Positions 17,642 to 26,470 of a stretch of DNA of 64,000 nucleotides are shown one piece after another. Position 1 is the first letter of the stretch. Every line of letters begins with the position of its first letter. The notes below the pieces were generated by a model. The model did not search any database, was not told where the DNA came from, and saw only the letters and a list, made by a program, of their open reading frames with translations. Made by a program: the position numbers and the translations under genes. The DNA comes from Deinococcus cellulosilyticus NBRC 106333 = KACC 11606 (GTDB taxonomy: Bacteria; Deinococcota; Deinococci; Deinococcales; Deinococcaceae), in contig NZ_BJXB01000016.1 in the NCBI RefSeq assembly GCF_007990775.1, forward strand, positions 62,001 through 126,000, written 5' to 3'.

Positions 17642-18376
17642 CTAAATGCACACCCCTCCATCCACCAGTATGCTCTGTCCTGTCACATAAGCCGCCCCTG
17701 GTGAAGCGAGATAGGCAACGGCAGAGGCCACTTCTTCAGGAAGGCCCACCCTCCTTGCAGGAATGCGGGCAGCAATGCGTTCCAGATCTTCAGGGGTGGG
17801 GTGAAGCTGCTCCAGACGCTCTGTCAGGGTGTAACCGGGAGCCACTGCATTGGCAGTGATGCCATAAGGGGCCACTTCCAGAGCCAGGGTCTTCAGGTAA
17901 TTCTCAACCCCTGCCCTGAGTGTGTTGCTGACCGTGATGTTGGGAACAGGCCGGGTCACACTCAGGCTGGTGATGGCGATGATGCGGCCCCACTTCTCCC
18001 CCATCATGTGGGGCAGTACCCCCTGCGCCAGACGGATGGTGCTCATCAGGGTCAGCTCGAATCCAGCAAGCCAGCCTTCCTCGGTGACCTGACTGGGCAT
18101 TCCGGGTTTCGGTCCTCCAGCATTGCTGACCAGAACATCCACTGCACCTGCCTGGGAAAGCACCTGATCCACACCTTCCTGAGAACCAATGTCTGCCACA
18201 ATGAACTGGCTTCCAGGAATGCTCTCCTGGGCCTTCCTGAGGCTGTCTTCACTGCGGGACACCAGCGTCACCCGGGCTCCAAGTTCGGAAAGCAGTTTTG
18301 CAGATGCGAATCCAATGCCCTTGCTGGCTCCAGTCACCAGGGCGTGTTTTCCTGAAAGATCAAAAAGTTGATGCAT
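17642..18376 (-). CDS. Short-chain dehydrogenase/reductase-like protein without the catalytic Tyr/Lys
   Basis: A 244-residue Rossmann protein with TGASKGIG (nucleotide binding, about residues 15-22), SNAGG (the NNAG-type motif), a TSLSV strand and the C-terminal NAVAPGYT. It resembles FabG-like reductases. At the active site the usual YxxxK is replaced: the segment reads SNTLRAG, with Ser and Arg where Tyr and Lys are expected. The protein may therefore be a non-canonical reductase or a binding protein. TAAAGT six bases before ATG 18376 suggests a leaderless message. Confidence 0.85.
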   Translation of the reverse strand: MHQLFDLSGKHALVTGASKGIGFASAKLLSELGARVTLVSRSEDSLRKAQESIPGSQFIVADIGSQEGVDQVLSQAGAVDVLVSNAGGPKPGMPSQVTEEGWLAGFELTLMSTIRLAQGVLPHMMGEKWGRIIAITSLSVTRPVPNITVSNTLRAGVENYLKTLALEVAPYGITANAVAPGYTLTERLEQLHPTPEDLERIAARIPARRVGLPEEVASAVAYLASPGAAYVTGQSILVDGGVCI

Positions 18377-18382
18377 GACCCC

Positions 18383-18388
18383 ACTTTA
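18383..18388 (-). promoter_or_regulatory. -10 box of leaderless SDR gene
   Basis: TAAAGT on the minus strand, six bases before ATG 18376. Confidence 0.5.
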
Positions 18389-18419
18389 ACAGCCGACAGA
18401 GGGCGAGCCAGCGTCCAGC

Positions 18420-18500
18420 GCGAAACTGCGACTCAGCGCGAAGCGGGCCGCCCCGCAAGCGCGTAGTGGAGTCAAGAAGGCCGTCCAGTGAGCGCGTGGT
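18420..18500. repeat. GC-rich dispersed repeat, copy 2 (inverted relative to copy 1)
   Basis: The reverse complement carries the same ordered blocks as 3399-3490: ACGCGCT, GGACGGCCTTCTTGAC, GCTTGCGGGGCGG, CGCTTCGCGCTGAGT. The flank to about 18530 continues with CGCCCCTACA, which also occurs at about 30099. Confidence 0.7.
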
Positions 18501-18536
18501 CAAGACAAGACAGCGGCCCGCCCCTACATCTGCCAT

Positions 18537-19349
18537 CTATTGCAACGTGTCCTTCACTGCATCAAACATCACAGAAGCAGGGACCGCCTGACCTGTCCAG
18601 CGTTCAAAAGCCAGTCTGGCCTGATGCACCAGCATGCCAATGCCTGTGACGGTGTTGTACCCATGTTCCTGGGCTTCGAGCAACAGTCGGGTGTAGAGCG
18701 GCTTGTACACCATGTCATAGACCGTTGCACCTGCCTGAAGCTCTGGAAAGGGCACCGTGAGGGGGGATTCCTGGGGGTTGCTGAGCCCTGCAGAGGAGGA
18801 ATTCACCAGCAATCCCACCTCTTTGAAGGGAATCTCTTCCTGGGTGGCAAACACCCGGCCTTCCACCTGCATGCTCTCCAGCAGGTGTTCTGCCCGTGAG
18901 GGGGTGCGGTTCTGAATCCAGATGGTGAGTCCGGCCTGACTGAGGGCATGCACTGCAGCTCTGGCCGCTCCCCCTGCACCCAGAATCAGGGCGACCCCCT
19001 GGGGCTGATATCCCCCTTCCAGCAGGCTCTGGTAAAAACCGTCTGCATCGGTGTTGGTGCCCATCAGTTTTCCGTCTCTGCGCATCAGTGTGTTGACTGC
19101 ACCAATGCGCTTTGCCACAGGCTCAATCTCATCCAGAAAGGGGATGACCGCTTCTTTGTGGGGCAGGCTGAGGTTGGCTCCGATCACTTCTGGTTCTTTC
19201 AGGCGCAAGAGGGCTTTCCCAAGGCAGGAAGGCTCGATGTCCACCGCCTGATAAACCCCGTCCATCCCAATCCACTGAAATGCAGCGTTGTGCATCCTTG
19301 GGGAGAGGGAGTGGGCTGCTGGATGGGCAAACAGAAATGCACGTTTCAT
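18537..19349 (-). CDS. aroE: Shikimate dehydrogenase
   Basis: NADPH-dependent reduction of 3-dehydroshikimate to shikimate in aromatic amino acid synthesis. The 270-residue chain shows HSLSPRMHN (substrate serines), NLSLPHK (catalytic Lys), NTDADGF (catalytic Asp) and the nucleotide loop GAGGAARA. The open frame goes to 19409, but ATG 19349 fits the family start and has a TATGGT box seven bases upstream. It is the only aromatic-pathway gene in the window. It diverges from the PBP gene. Confidence 0.95.
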   Translation of the reverse strand: MKRAFLFAHPAAHSLSPRMHNAAFQWIGMDGVYQAVDIEPSCLGKALLRLKEPEVIGANLSLPHKEAVIPFLDEIEPVAKRIGAVNTLMRRDGKLMGTNTDADGFYQSLLEGGYQPQGVALILGAGGAARAAVHALSQAGLTIWIQNRTPSRAEHLLESMQVEGRVFATQEEIPFKEVGLLVNSSSAGLSNPQESPLTVPFPELQAGATVYDMVYKPLYTRLLLEAQEHGYNTVTGIGMLVHQARLAFERWTGQAVPASVMFDAVKDTLQ

Positions 19350-19356
19350 GGTTAAC

Positions 19357-19362
19357 ACCATA
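19357..19362 (-). promoter_or_regulatory. -10 box of leaderless aroE
   Basis: TATGGT on the minus strand, seven bases before ATG 19349. Confidence 0.45.
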
Positions 19363-19598
19363 ACCTCTGTGCATGTGCATCCCACAAGGGTGTCTAGCAG
19401 GTTCTGCACCCATCAAGGACTGGTTCTCTTGTTTCCGGATTCTGGTGTGCCAGGGGCTCCACCGTGCAACAATCTCCAGGCTGTTGTTTATCAATCCTTG
19501 GTTTCTTTTCATCATTCTCGTTCTTTTTCAGAAAACGAATCCAGTAGACTGTGACCGTAACAGAATGGCCTGCTCCTTGCGGGCTTCCATGAGGTCCT

Positions 19599-22136
19599 AT
19601 GTCGCCTGCGAAAAAGAATGTACGCCGCAAACCCAATAAACCAGCACCTCCCAGAAAACGCCTGACCCGTGCCCAGATGATTTTGCTGGCCACAGGTCTG
19701 GTGCTCCTGTTCCCCCTGTTTTTTGTGATCAAGTGGACCACGGAACTCCCCAATTACCGGGAACTGGAGCGCATCAAACTTGCAAGCAACACCAAAGTCT
19801 TTGACCGCAACCTGCAGTACCTCGGGACCCTTCCGGTCACCCTGCCCACCGGGGTGCGGATAGACCGGAACATCGTGCAGCTTGAGAACATCAGCCCTTA
19901 CCTGTCGATGGCCATCATCACCAGTGAGGACCGCAGGTTCTTTCAGCATTACGGGGTGGATTTCATCGGTCTGGCCCGTGGCCTGATGAAGATCGTGCTC
20001 GGAAACCGCCTGGAGGGGGGATCGACCATCACCAACCAGGTGATCAAGAACACCCTGCTCTCGGAACTGAGCACCGGACGCACCCTGGAACGAAAATACA
20101 AAGAGTGGATTCTCAGCGTGCAGGTGGAGCGTTACTTCTCCAAGGATGAAATCCTCACCGACTACCTGAACCTGATCTACCTGGGGAGTGGCGGGTACAC
20201 CGACCTGATTGGCGTGGACATGGCTGCAAGGGCCTACTTTGGAAAATCTGCCAAAAACCTGTCTCTGGCCGAGAGTGTGTACATCACCTCCCTGATTCCC
20301 AATGCGCGTCGCTACTTTGATTACCCCTCGTACCGTCCCCTGATGAAAAACATCCTGACCCGCATGGTGGAGGATGGCCGCATCACCCAGCAGGAAGCAG
20401 ATCAGGCCTGGAAACAGCCCCTGCGTCCTGCTGGATGGCAGGTGCGTTACGACAGGGAAGGGAACCTGCTGGATGCCAAACTGGTGAACCGCGAAGCTAA
20501 GAACCTCAAGCCGAACCGCAACACTTTTGCCTCCCATTTCATGCAGCAACTCGAAAACCAGCTCAAAGGCCTGATTCCCAGCAGTGCCTTCACGGACCCG
20601 GGGGGCCTGAAGGTGTTCACCACCATGGACCAGCAGGCGCAGCAGGCCATCGAGCAGGCCTCTCGCAACGCCAGGGTTCCAGCAGGAGCCACCATGGGAG
20701 CAGCCATTGTGGACCCTTACTCTGGGGATGTGCGGGCGATGGTCGGTCAGAAACTTGACGTGTTCAGCCGGGAGTGGAACAACGCCGCCCAGTCGAAACG
20801 TCAGGTGGGGTCCAGCATCAAGCCCCTCCTGTATGCCACCGCCATTGAAAACGGTTACCAGCAGTACCACACTGAACTTGACGCACCTGTGAGCTTCAAA
20901 TGTTCTGGATGCCCGGGTGGCGTGTACAGTCCCAAGAATTTCAGCATGACCTCCAGCGGAAGGGAAACCACATTGCGTGCCGCACTGGACCAGTCCCTGA
21001 ACCTGCCCACTGTGCGCCTTGCGGATCGCATCGGCATCGACACCTTCAGGAACAAACTGCAGGACCTGGGGTTTGAAGTGCAGGGCAATGAAGGCCTCAG
21101 CCTGTCCATTGGGACCCTGGAATCGAACCCATTAAAGATGGCCCTGGTTTACGCCAGTTTTGTGAACGGGGGCAAACTGTTTCAGCCCAATTACGTGCTG
21201 AAGGTGGAAAACAGCCAGGGTCAGGTGCTTTATGACGCAGAGAACCACCGTTCTGGTGGCAAGCAGGTCTGGAAGCAGCAAACCGCATTCGTGATGTGGG
21301 ACATGCTGCGTGGTGTGGTGTATGACCGCACCGGAGGCCTTGCCCGCAGCGCCCAGATCCCGGGCCGTCTGGTGGGGGGGAAAACCGGTACCACCAACGA
21401 CGTGAAAGACCTGTGGTTTGTGGGACTCACACCTGAGCTTTCAGGCGCAGTCTGGGTGGGCAAAGAAGAAGGCGGAGCCATGCCCGAGAATTCCTACAGT
21501 GGGGTGATCGCTGCACCCATCTGGCGGGACATGATGGCCGGAGCCCTGAGAGGCAAACCCAACAAGAATGTGCCCCGTCCTCTGGGTGTGGCCTACGAAT
21601 TGCACGCTGGATACCAGATGGCCGTGGTCAAAAACACCACGCCCCCCGAGGAAGAAAACACCCAGGTTGAGACCCCTCAATCCAAACCTGAAGAAAAAAC
21701 CGATCAGACCACAGTAACAGCTCCAAAAACCGAAACCCCCGATCCAGCAACAGCAGATGACGGCACCATGCTGGTCATTCTGGACAGTGTGTCAGGGTAT
21801 CTGGCAGATGCCTCCACTCCCCAGCAAAACCGCGTTGAGCGCCGGATTCGCAAAGAAGACCTGGACAAATTTGTCAAACCTGAAGAACCTGCAGCTGTGG
21901 TCACTGAAGAAGAGGCAACTCCACCTCCCTCCTCCACCCCAGAAACCCAGCCTGATGCGACTGTGGAAGAAGTCCCTCTGGGCGAATCCACAGAGACCAC
22001 CGATCCTTCGGCTGTACCGGTTGATCCGAATGAAGATCCCACGGTCTATCCAGAAGATTCTGGCACGCAAGGCCTGCCTTCAGGACAGGCAGCGCCAGGC
22101 ACGGATGGGACACCAGCAGATTCCAGTTTCCAGTGA
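19599..22136 (+). CDS. Class A penicillin-binding protein (PBP1A type)
   Basis: Bifunctional peptidoglycan synthase anchored in the inner membrane. The 845-residue protein has a basic N-terminus, one transmembrane helix (about 24-45), a GT51 glycosyltransferase domain with SEDRRFF (Glu110) and EGGSTITNQ, and a transpeptidase domain with S405-S406-I407-K408 (SxxK), SLN and KTGT (about 595). From about residue 690 it ends in a long Glu/Thr/Pro-rich disordered tail of about 155 residues, more than is common in PBP1A. GAGGT precedes ATG 19599. Confidence 0.94.
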   Translation: MSPAKKNVRRKPNKPAPPRKRLTRAQMILLATGLVLLFPLFFVIKWTTELPNYRELERIKLASNTKVFDRNLQYLGTLPVTLPTGVRIDRNIVQLENISPYLSMAIITSEDRRFFQHYGVDFIGLARGLMKIVLGNRLEGGSTITNQVIKNTLLSELSTGRTLERKYKEWILSVQVERYFSKDEILTDYLNLIYLGSGGYTDLIGVDMAARAYFGKSAKNLSLAESVYITSLIPNARRYFDYPSYRPLMKNILTRMVEDGRITQQEADQAWKQPLRPAGWQVRYDREGNLLDAKLVNREAKNLKPNRNTFASHFMQQLENQLKGLIPSSAFTDPGGLKVFTTMDQQAQQAIEQASRNARVPAGATMGAAIVDPYSGDVRAMVGQKLDVFSREWNNAAQSKRQVGSSIKPLLYATAIENGYQQYHTELDAPVSFKCSGCPGGVYSPKNFSMTSSGRETTLRAALDQSLNLPTVRLADRIGIDTFRNKLQDLGFEVQGNEGLSLSIGTLESNPLKMALVYASFVNGGKLFQPNYVLKVENSQGQVLYDAENHRSGGKQVWKQQTAFVMWDMLRGVVYDRTGGLARSAQIPGRLVGGKTGTTNDVKDLWFVGLTPELSGAVWVGKEEGGAMPENSYSGVIAAPIWRDMMAGALRGKPNKNVPRPLGVAYELHAGYQMAVVKNTTPPEEENTQVETPQSKPEEKTDQTTVTAPKTETPDPATADDGTMLVILDSVSGYLADASTPQQNRVERRIRKEDLDKFVKPEEPAAVVTEEEATPPPSSTPETQPDATVEEVPLGESTETTDPSAVPVDPNEDPTVYPEDSGTQGLPSGQAAPGTDGTPADSSFQ

Positions 22137-22144
22137 TGAGGACC

Positions 22145-22176
22145 AAAAGAGAAGCGCCATTGGGCGCTTCTCTTTT
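22145..22176 (+). terminator. Terminator of PBP gene
   Basis: Perfect 14-base stem with AGAAGCGCC / GGCGCTTCT core, followed by TTTTTT. A-rich left flank allows use from the other strand. Confidence 0.88.
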
Positions 22177-22190
22177 TTCAGGCTCTCTTT

Positions 22191-22421
22191 TCAGTCCAGA
22201 GACGCCAGTTTGCGTTCCAGTTCATCACCACAGGTGAGGCAGCTGAGTTCTGCATCTTCCAGGGTGGCCATGTCTCTCAGGGCATAGGCGGTGCCAATCA
22301 CCACGGTCAGTTCACCCACCAGCGACTCCAGGCGGGGGTCGCCGGTCTGTTCCACATAGTAGGTCAATCGGTCCAGTGCTTCCAGTGCGCGAAAATAAAC
22401 AGACTGCAGGGTAACTGCCAT
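22191..22421 (-). CDS. Small helical protein of unknown function
   Basis: About 76 residues from ATG 22421 (alternatively ATG 22427). Predicted mostly helical, with a C-terminal SCLTCGDELE segment whose two cysteines could bind a metal with a partner chain. No family is recognised. TACTTT six bases before ATG 22421 resembles the leaderless boxes seen elsewhere in the window. It lies downstream of pdxH on the same strand. Confidence 0.55.
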   Translation of the reverse strand: MAVTLQSVYFRALEALDRLTYYVEQTGDPRLESLVGELTVVIGTAYALRDMATLEDAELSCLTCGDELERKLASLD

Positions 22422-22482
22422 TCCCATAAAGTACTGTACGCCCGGGAAACGCAGCAAGGAAAGTGTTTATATCACACAAAGA

Positions 22483-23115
22483 TCAGGGGGCCAGACGCTC
22501 GATCTTCCACTGACCATCTTGCAGGGTGAAGGCGAAACGGTCATGGAGGCGTGCAGGTCCTCCCTGCCAGAACTCAAAGTAATCGGGCACCAGACGGTAT
22601 CCCCCCCAGTGTTCTGGGCGAGGCAGTTCTTCGGGGTGCTGCTGCTCGAGTTCTTCCATGCGGTCAAACAGAATGTCTTTGCTTTCAATGACCTCTGACT
22701 GTGGGCTGCTGGCAGCGGACAGCTGGCTGTCTCTGGGCCGCGACGCAAAATAGGCATCTGACTCTTCAGGACTGACTTTTTCGATGGTTCCCTCGATGCG
22801 CACCTGGCGTTCGAGTTCAGGCCACCAGAAACTCATGCAGGCCACAGGACGCGCGGCAATGTCCTGTCCTTTGCGGCTCAGGTAATTGGTGAAGAACACA
22901 AAACCTTCTGCATTGAAGCCACGCAGCAGCACCACCCGGTTGGTTGGGCGTCCATTGTCGCCCACCGTGCTGACGGTCATGCCGTTGGGCTCGGGAATCT
23001 TGGCATCAATGGCTTCGTGCAGCCAGGCATCAAACTGTTGAATGGGATCGGGGTTGACCTCGTTGAGACTGGCCAGGGTGTAGTCTTTGCGCAGGTCACG
23101 GATGGAGTCATTCAT
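22483..23115 (-). CDS. pdxH: Pyridoxamine 5'-phosphate oxidase
   Basis: FMN enzyme that oxidises pyridoxine/pyridoxamine phosphate to PLP. The 210-residue protein matches the family end to end: the N-terminal DLRKDYTLASL, RVVLLRGF (FMN phosphate contact), FFTNYLSRKG, the SRPRDSQLSA substrate loop and the C-terminal WQGGPARLHDRF. GAGGTGAG stands before ATG 23115. The PLP product serves enzymes such as the PatB-like lyase in this window, although the genes are not linked. Confidence 0.96.
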   Translation of the reverse strand: MNDSIRDLRKDYTLASLNEVNPDPIQQFDAWLHEAIDAKIPEPNGMTVSTVGDNGRPTNRVVLLRGFNAEGFVFFTNYLSRKGQDIAARPVACMSFWWPELERQVRIEGTIEKVSPEESDAYFASRPRDSQLSAASSPQSEVIESKDILFDRMEELEQQHPEELPRPEHWGGYRLVPDYFEFWQGGPARLHDRFAFTLQDGQWKIERLAP

Positions 23116-23183
23116 GGGCTCACCTCTTTTGCTGGAGCGTCTTGAAGCTTTTCCTCTCTCAAGCCCAGTGTAGAAGGTGACAC

Positions 23184-24074
23184 TCAGGACGTTTGGCTTT
23201 GGAGGCCCTCCAGGATCTCTTCTCTTCTAGGCATGCTGGCCTGTGCCCCCACTTTGGTGCAGGCAATTCCAGAGGCCACCACTGCAAAACGGGCAGCTTG
23301 CTCAACGGTGGTTCCACGCATCCACTCTGCCAGGAATGCACCCACAAAGGTGTCCCCTGCTCCGGTGGTGTCCACAGGTTCGATGGGAATGGCAGGAACC
23401 GTGATGGTCTTCTCCTGTGTCACCAGCAGGCAGCCATCGGAGCCCAGCGTGATGATCACCATGCCCACGCCTTTTCTCAGGATGTCCTGGGCAGCATCTG
23501 CATAATTGTCATGGTCGGGAGCATTGATGAAAATTTCATGCTGGTTGGTCACCATCACATCCAGAAGAGGAAAAAGCTCTTCTGGAAGCCGGGTGGCCGG
23601 TGCAGCGTTCAACACGGTTTTGAGTCCTGCATCCCTGGCTTTCTGGTAGTAGGCCACCACTGTGGGCATGGGGGTTTCAAGGGGCATCACCAGGGCCTTG
23701 AAGCCCTTGAGGCTTGGGAGGTGTTCGGGTTTCAGGGTGTTGTTGGCACCCGACGCCACAGTGATGGCGTTTTCCCCTTCTGGAGACACGGTGATGAAGG
23801 CGGCCCCGGTGGGCTCAGTGACCCGTTTGACGTAACGGGTGTTCACCCCATCTGCCTGAAGGGTGTACAGCAGGTTGTCCCCGTAAAGGTCCCGACCCAG
23901 GGCACCCAGGAAGGCCACCTTGCCCCCGGCACGGGCGCAGGCCACCGCCTGATTGGCCCCCTTGCCTCCGGCGAAGGTCTCAAAGTTCTCTCCCAGCACC
24001 GTCTCTCCGGGGGCAGGGATGCGGCTTGCACGCACGACGAAATCCAGGTTTGCGGAACCAGCGACCAGAATCAT
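23184..24074 (-). CDS. rbsK: Ribokinase
   Basis: PfkB-family sugar kinase of 296 residues. It shows N-terminal GSANLDFV, the substrate motif GGKGANQAVACAR and the C-terminal signature DTTGAGDTFVGAF with the catalytic Asp. Ribose is the likely substrate from overall resemblance, but another sugar or nucleoside cannot be excluded. It follows the esterase-like gene by 7 bases and has no Shine-Dalgarno of its own, which suggests translational coupling in a two-gene operon. Confidence 0.9.
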   Translation of the reverse strand: MILVAGSANLDFVVRASRIPAPGETVLGENFETFAGGKGANQAVACARAGGKVAFLGALGRDLYGDNLLYTLQADGVNTRYVKRVTEPTGAAFITVSPEGENAITVASGANNTLKPEHLPSLKGFKALVMPLETPMPTVVAYYQKARDAGLKTVLNAAPATRLPEELFPLLDVMVTNQHEIFINAPDHDNYADAAQDILRKGVGMVIITLGSDGCLLVTQEKTITVPAIPIEPVDTTGAGDTFVGAFLAEWMRGTTVEQAARFAVVASGIACTKVGAQASMPRREEILEGLQSQTS

Positions 24075-24081
24075 GATGTTT

Positions 24082-24684
24082 TTAATCTAACCCGAGACTG
24101 TGCCGGATGTGAATCAACTCCTCTACAGGAATCGCATCGTGCATGCCCGCATAGAGGCTCAGGGTTGACCGGGCACCCAGCAGCGAAAGGATTTCATGGC
24201 TTTCCCGGACTTTCCAGGCCGGAATCAGCGGATCATTTTCACTGGAGCAAAAATGGAAGAGTGTGTCTGGGTGGGGCTTTGGATACCTGCGCTTCATCAC
24301 AACCCCATGGAAGGCCAGCACAGCTGCATAAGGCCTGGGATGGCACAGGGCATATTCCAGGGCAAGGCAGGCTCCCTGCGCAAAACCTGAAATCACCAGC
24401 TGCTCTGCCGGGATGGTCTTCAGGGCCTCCTCCACAACTTCATGGACCTGTTCCAGGGATTCAGACAATTCAGGTTCATTCATGGTGCGAGGCGCGAGGG
24501 TGCTGTACGGGTACCAACTGCCTTCTCTGGCTTCCGGGGTGAAAACCAGACGTTCTTCCAGCCCGAGTTCCTGAGCAAGAGGAAGCACACTGCGGGCAGT
24601 TTTTCCACGACCATGCAACAGGACAATGCCCTGCACTGAGGTTCTGGACATGCGTCTGGAAGAAAACAGCTCGGTCCACATCAT
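24082..24684 (-). CDS. Carboxylesterase/phospholipase-like protein with missing nucleophile
   Basis: A 200-residue alpha/beta hydrolase of the small YpfH/carboxylesterase class: VLLHGRG (oxyanion strand), then GFAQGACLALEY where the family has GFSQG, SENDPLIP (acid) and GMHDAIP (His). The nucleophile codon is GCG (Ala), one base from TCG (Ser), so hydrolysis by the normal route should not work. Acid and His are kept. It is the first gene of an operon with rbsK. The ATG pair at 24684/24681 follows a GATAAT sequence closely. Confidence 0.82.
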   Translation of the reverse strand: MMWTELFSSRRMSRTSVQGIVLLHGRGKTARSVLPLAQELGLEERLVFTPEAREGSWYPYSTLAPRTMNEPELSESLEQVHEVVEEALKTIPAEQLVISGFAQGACLALEYALCHPRPYAAVLAFHGVVMKRRYPKPHPDTLFHFCSSENDPLIPAWKVRESHEILSLLGARSTLSLYAGMHDAIPVEELIHIRHSLGLD

Positions 24685-24809
24685 GCGGCATTATCATCAG
24701 TTTCCCTGCGCCCAAATGTAACCGATCACGCTTGACCCGGTGCAGAGATTCTGGATGCCTCCAATTTTCCTTTTCAAACAGGAAAGGAAAAGTTATTCTG
24801 CAACAGACC

Positions 24810-25778
24810 ATGACACGCCTTGCCATCATTCACACCGGAGGAACCATTGCCTCCAAGCCCGTGGCCTCAGGAGGAGTGGCCCCACAGGCCAGTCCGCTCG
24901 ACCTGATCCAGGCCCTGCCTGAACTGGGAGATTACACCCTCAGCGTGCATCAACCGTACCAGTTGCCCAGTCCCCACATCACCCCACAGCACATGCACAC
25001 CCTGCGCAACCTGGTGCTGGAACTTGCCCCCAATCACGATGGCATTGTGATCACCCACGGCACAGACACCCTGGAAGAAACCGCATTCTACCTGCACCTG
25101 ACCCTGCGAGAAGAGGTCAGTGTGGCCCTCACAGGCAGCATGCGCCATGCGCTGGAGCCCTCCTGGGATGGACCAGGAAACCTGTGGGGCGCGGCTGTGG
25201 CAGCCACACACCCCCTCAGCCGGGGTCGTGGACCGCTGGTGGTTTTCGGTGGGGATGTCTTTGATGCCCGCACCGTCACCAAAACCCACTCCACAGCACT
25301 TGACAGCTTTGGGGGGTATCCTGGACCCATTGGTCGGGTCGATTCCAATGGTCGCGGGCCAGAACTGCATTACTTCAACAAACCCGAGCGCATGCAGGCT
25401 TTCGACCCACCTCACGCAGATACCCATGTGGAAATCATGTACACCTATGCAGGCTGGAAAGGCGAAGGGGTCAAAGAAGCCCTTGAACGCAGCGACGGTC
25501 TGGTGATTGCCGCGATGGGCACAGGCAACGTGCCTGCCGAAGTGCTGCCTCTGGTGGAAGGATCAACAAAACCTGTGGTGATCGCCACCCGAACCCACGC
25601 AGGACCTGTGCTGCCTGTCTATGGTTACCCTGGAGGCTTCAGAACGCTGCTGGATGCCGGGTGCATCCCTGCCAGTTTCCTGAGCGCCCACAAGGCCCGC
25701 ATCCTGCTGATCGTGCTCCTCAGCCTGGGTTACTCCAGAGCCCAGATGATGGACGCCTTCAAAAGGGTGGTCGCTTGA
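24810..25778 (+). CDS. L-asparaginase
   Basis: Hydrolyses asparagine to aspartate and ammonia. The 322-residue protein has the two threonine motifs of the bacterial type: HTGGTIAS near the N-terminus and THGTDTLEETA in the middle, followed by LTGSMRH. No signal peptide is seen, so a cytoplasmic type I enzyme is more likely than the periplasmic type II. ATG 24810 gives the family start. The stop codon overlaps the TTG start of rsmJ. Confidence 0.92.
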   Translation: MTRLAIIHTGGTIASKPVASGGVAPQASPLDLIQALPELGDYTLSVHQPYQLPSPHITPQHMHTLRNLVLELAPNHDGIVITHGTDTLEETAFYLHLTLREEVSVALTGSMRHALEPSWDGPGNLWGAAVAATHPLSRGRGPLVVFGGDVFDARTVTKTHSTALDSFGGYPGPIGRVDSNGRGPELHYFNKPERMQAFDPPHADTHVEIMYTYAGWKGEGVKEALERSDGLVIAAMGTGNVPAEVLPLVEGSTKPVVIATRTHAGPVLPVYGYPGGFRTLLDAGCIPASFLSAHKARILLIVLLSLGYSRAQMMDAFKRVVA

Positions 25779-26464
25779 TCGGAGTCACTTTTGAAGAGGG
25801 GTTGCAGGAACAGGCGGCAACCCTGGCCCTGCAACTGGACCTGTCCCTGGTGGATGATCCAGCCAGATTTCAGTATGGGCTGCGCCTCACACCTCAAGGT
25901 CTGGACATCGTGGACCTGCACAAAAAGCAGCGGCCCATCCGGGTGGATTTTCACCAGCTCAATGAAGACCGCTCAGGTGGAGACCTGATCAAAGCCGTGA
26001 ACACCAGAATGCACAAGACCGTTCTGGATGCCACAGGAGGCCTGGGTCGGGACGCATTCATGCTGGCAAAAGCAGGCTGTCAGGTGATCCTGATGGAAAA
26101 AAACCCCATCATCCATGCCTTGCTGCAAGATGGGCTTGCCAGAGCACAGGACCTTGAAGCCGTGCAGCGCATGACCCTGATTCATGCAGACAGCCTGATT
26201 GCGATGCCTGATTACACTCCGGAAGTGATCTATCTGGACCCCATGTACCCTGCACGTAAAAAAGACGCCCTGCCCAAACTGGAGATGCAGGTTTTTCATG
26301 CTTTGCTGGGCGCAGAGCAGAATGAACAGGAGTTGCTGCAAGTGGCCCTGAATCAGGCCCGCAAGCGTGTGGTGGTCAAACGTCCCATTCATGCTCCGGT
26401 GATTTTGCCCACCGGGTTGCAGTTCAAGGGGAAAACCACAAGGTTCGATGTTTACCTGAAGTGA
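25775..26464 (+). CDS. rsmJ: 16S rRNA (guanine1516-N2)-methyltransferase
   Basis: A 229-residue SAM-dependent methyltransferase of the RsmJ/YhiQ family. It has LDATGGLGRDAFMLA (SAM motif I), LMEKNPIIHALLQDGL and YLDPMYP (catalytic NPPY-like motif), all in register with the E. coli enzyme. The only sensible start is TTG 25775, which overlaps the asparaginase TGA as TTGA, so reinitiation is expected. In-frame sequence upstream of it is the shadow of asparaginase. It ends 6 bases from a convergent hydrolase gene. Confidence 0.9.
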   Translation: MIGVTFEEGLQEQAATLALQLDLSLVDDPARFQYGLRLTPQGLDIVDLHKKQRPIRVDFHQLNEDRSGGDLIKAVNTRMHKTVLDATGGLGRDAFMLAKAGCQVILMEKNPIIHALLQDGLARAQDLEAVQRMTLIHADSLIAMPDYTPEVIYLDPMYPARKKDALPKLEMQVFHALLGAEQNEQELLQVALNQARKRVVVKRPIHAPVILPTGLQFKGKTTRFDVYLK

Positions 26465-26470
26465 AACCCT

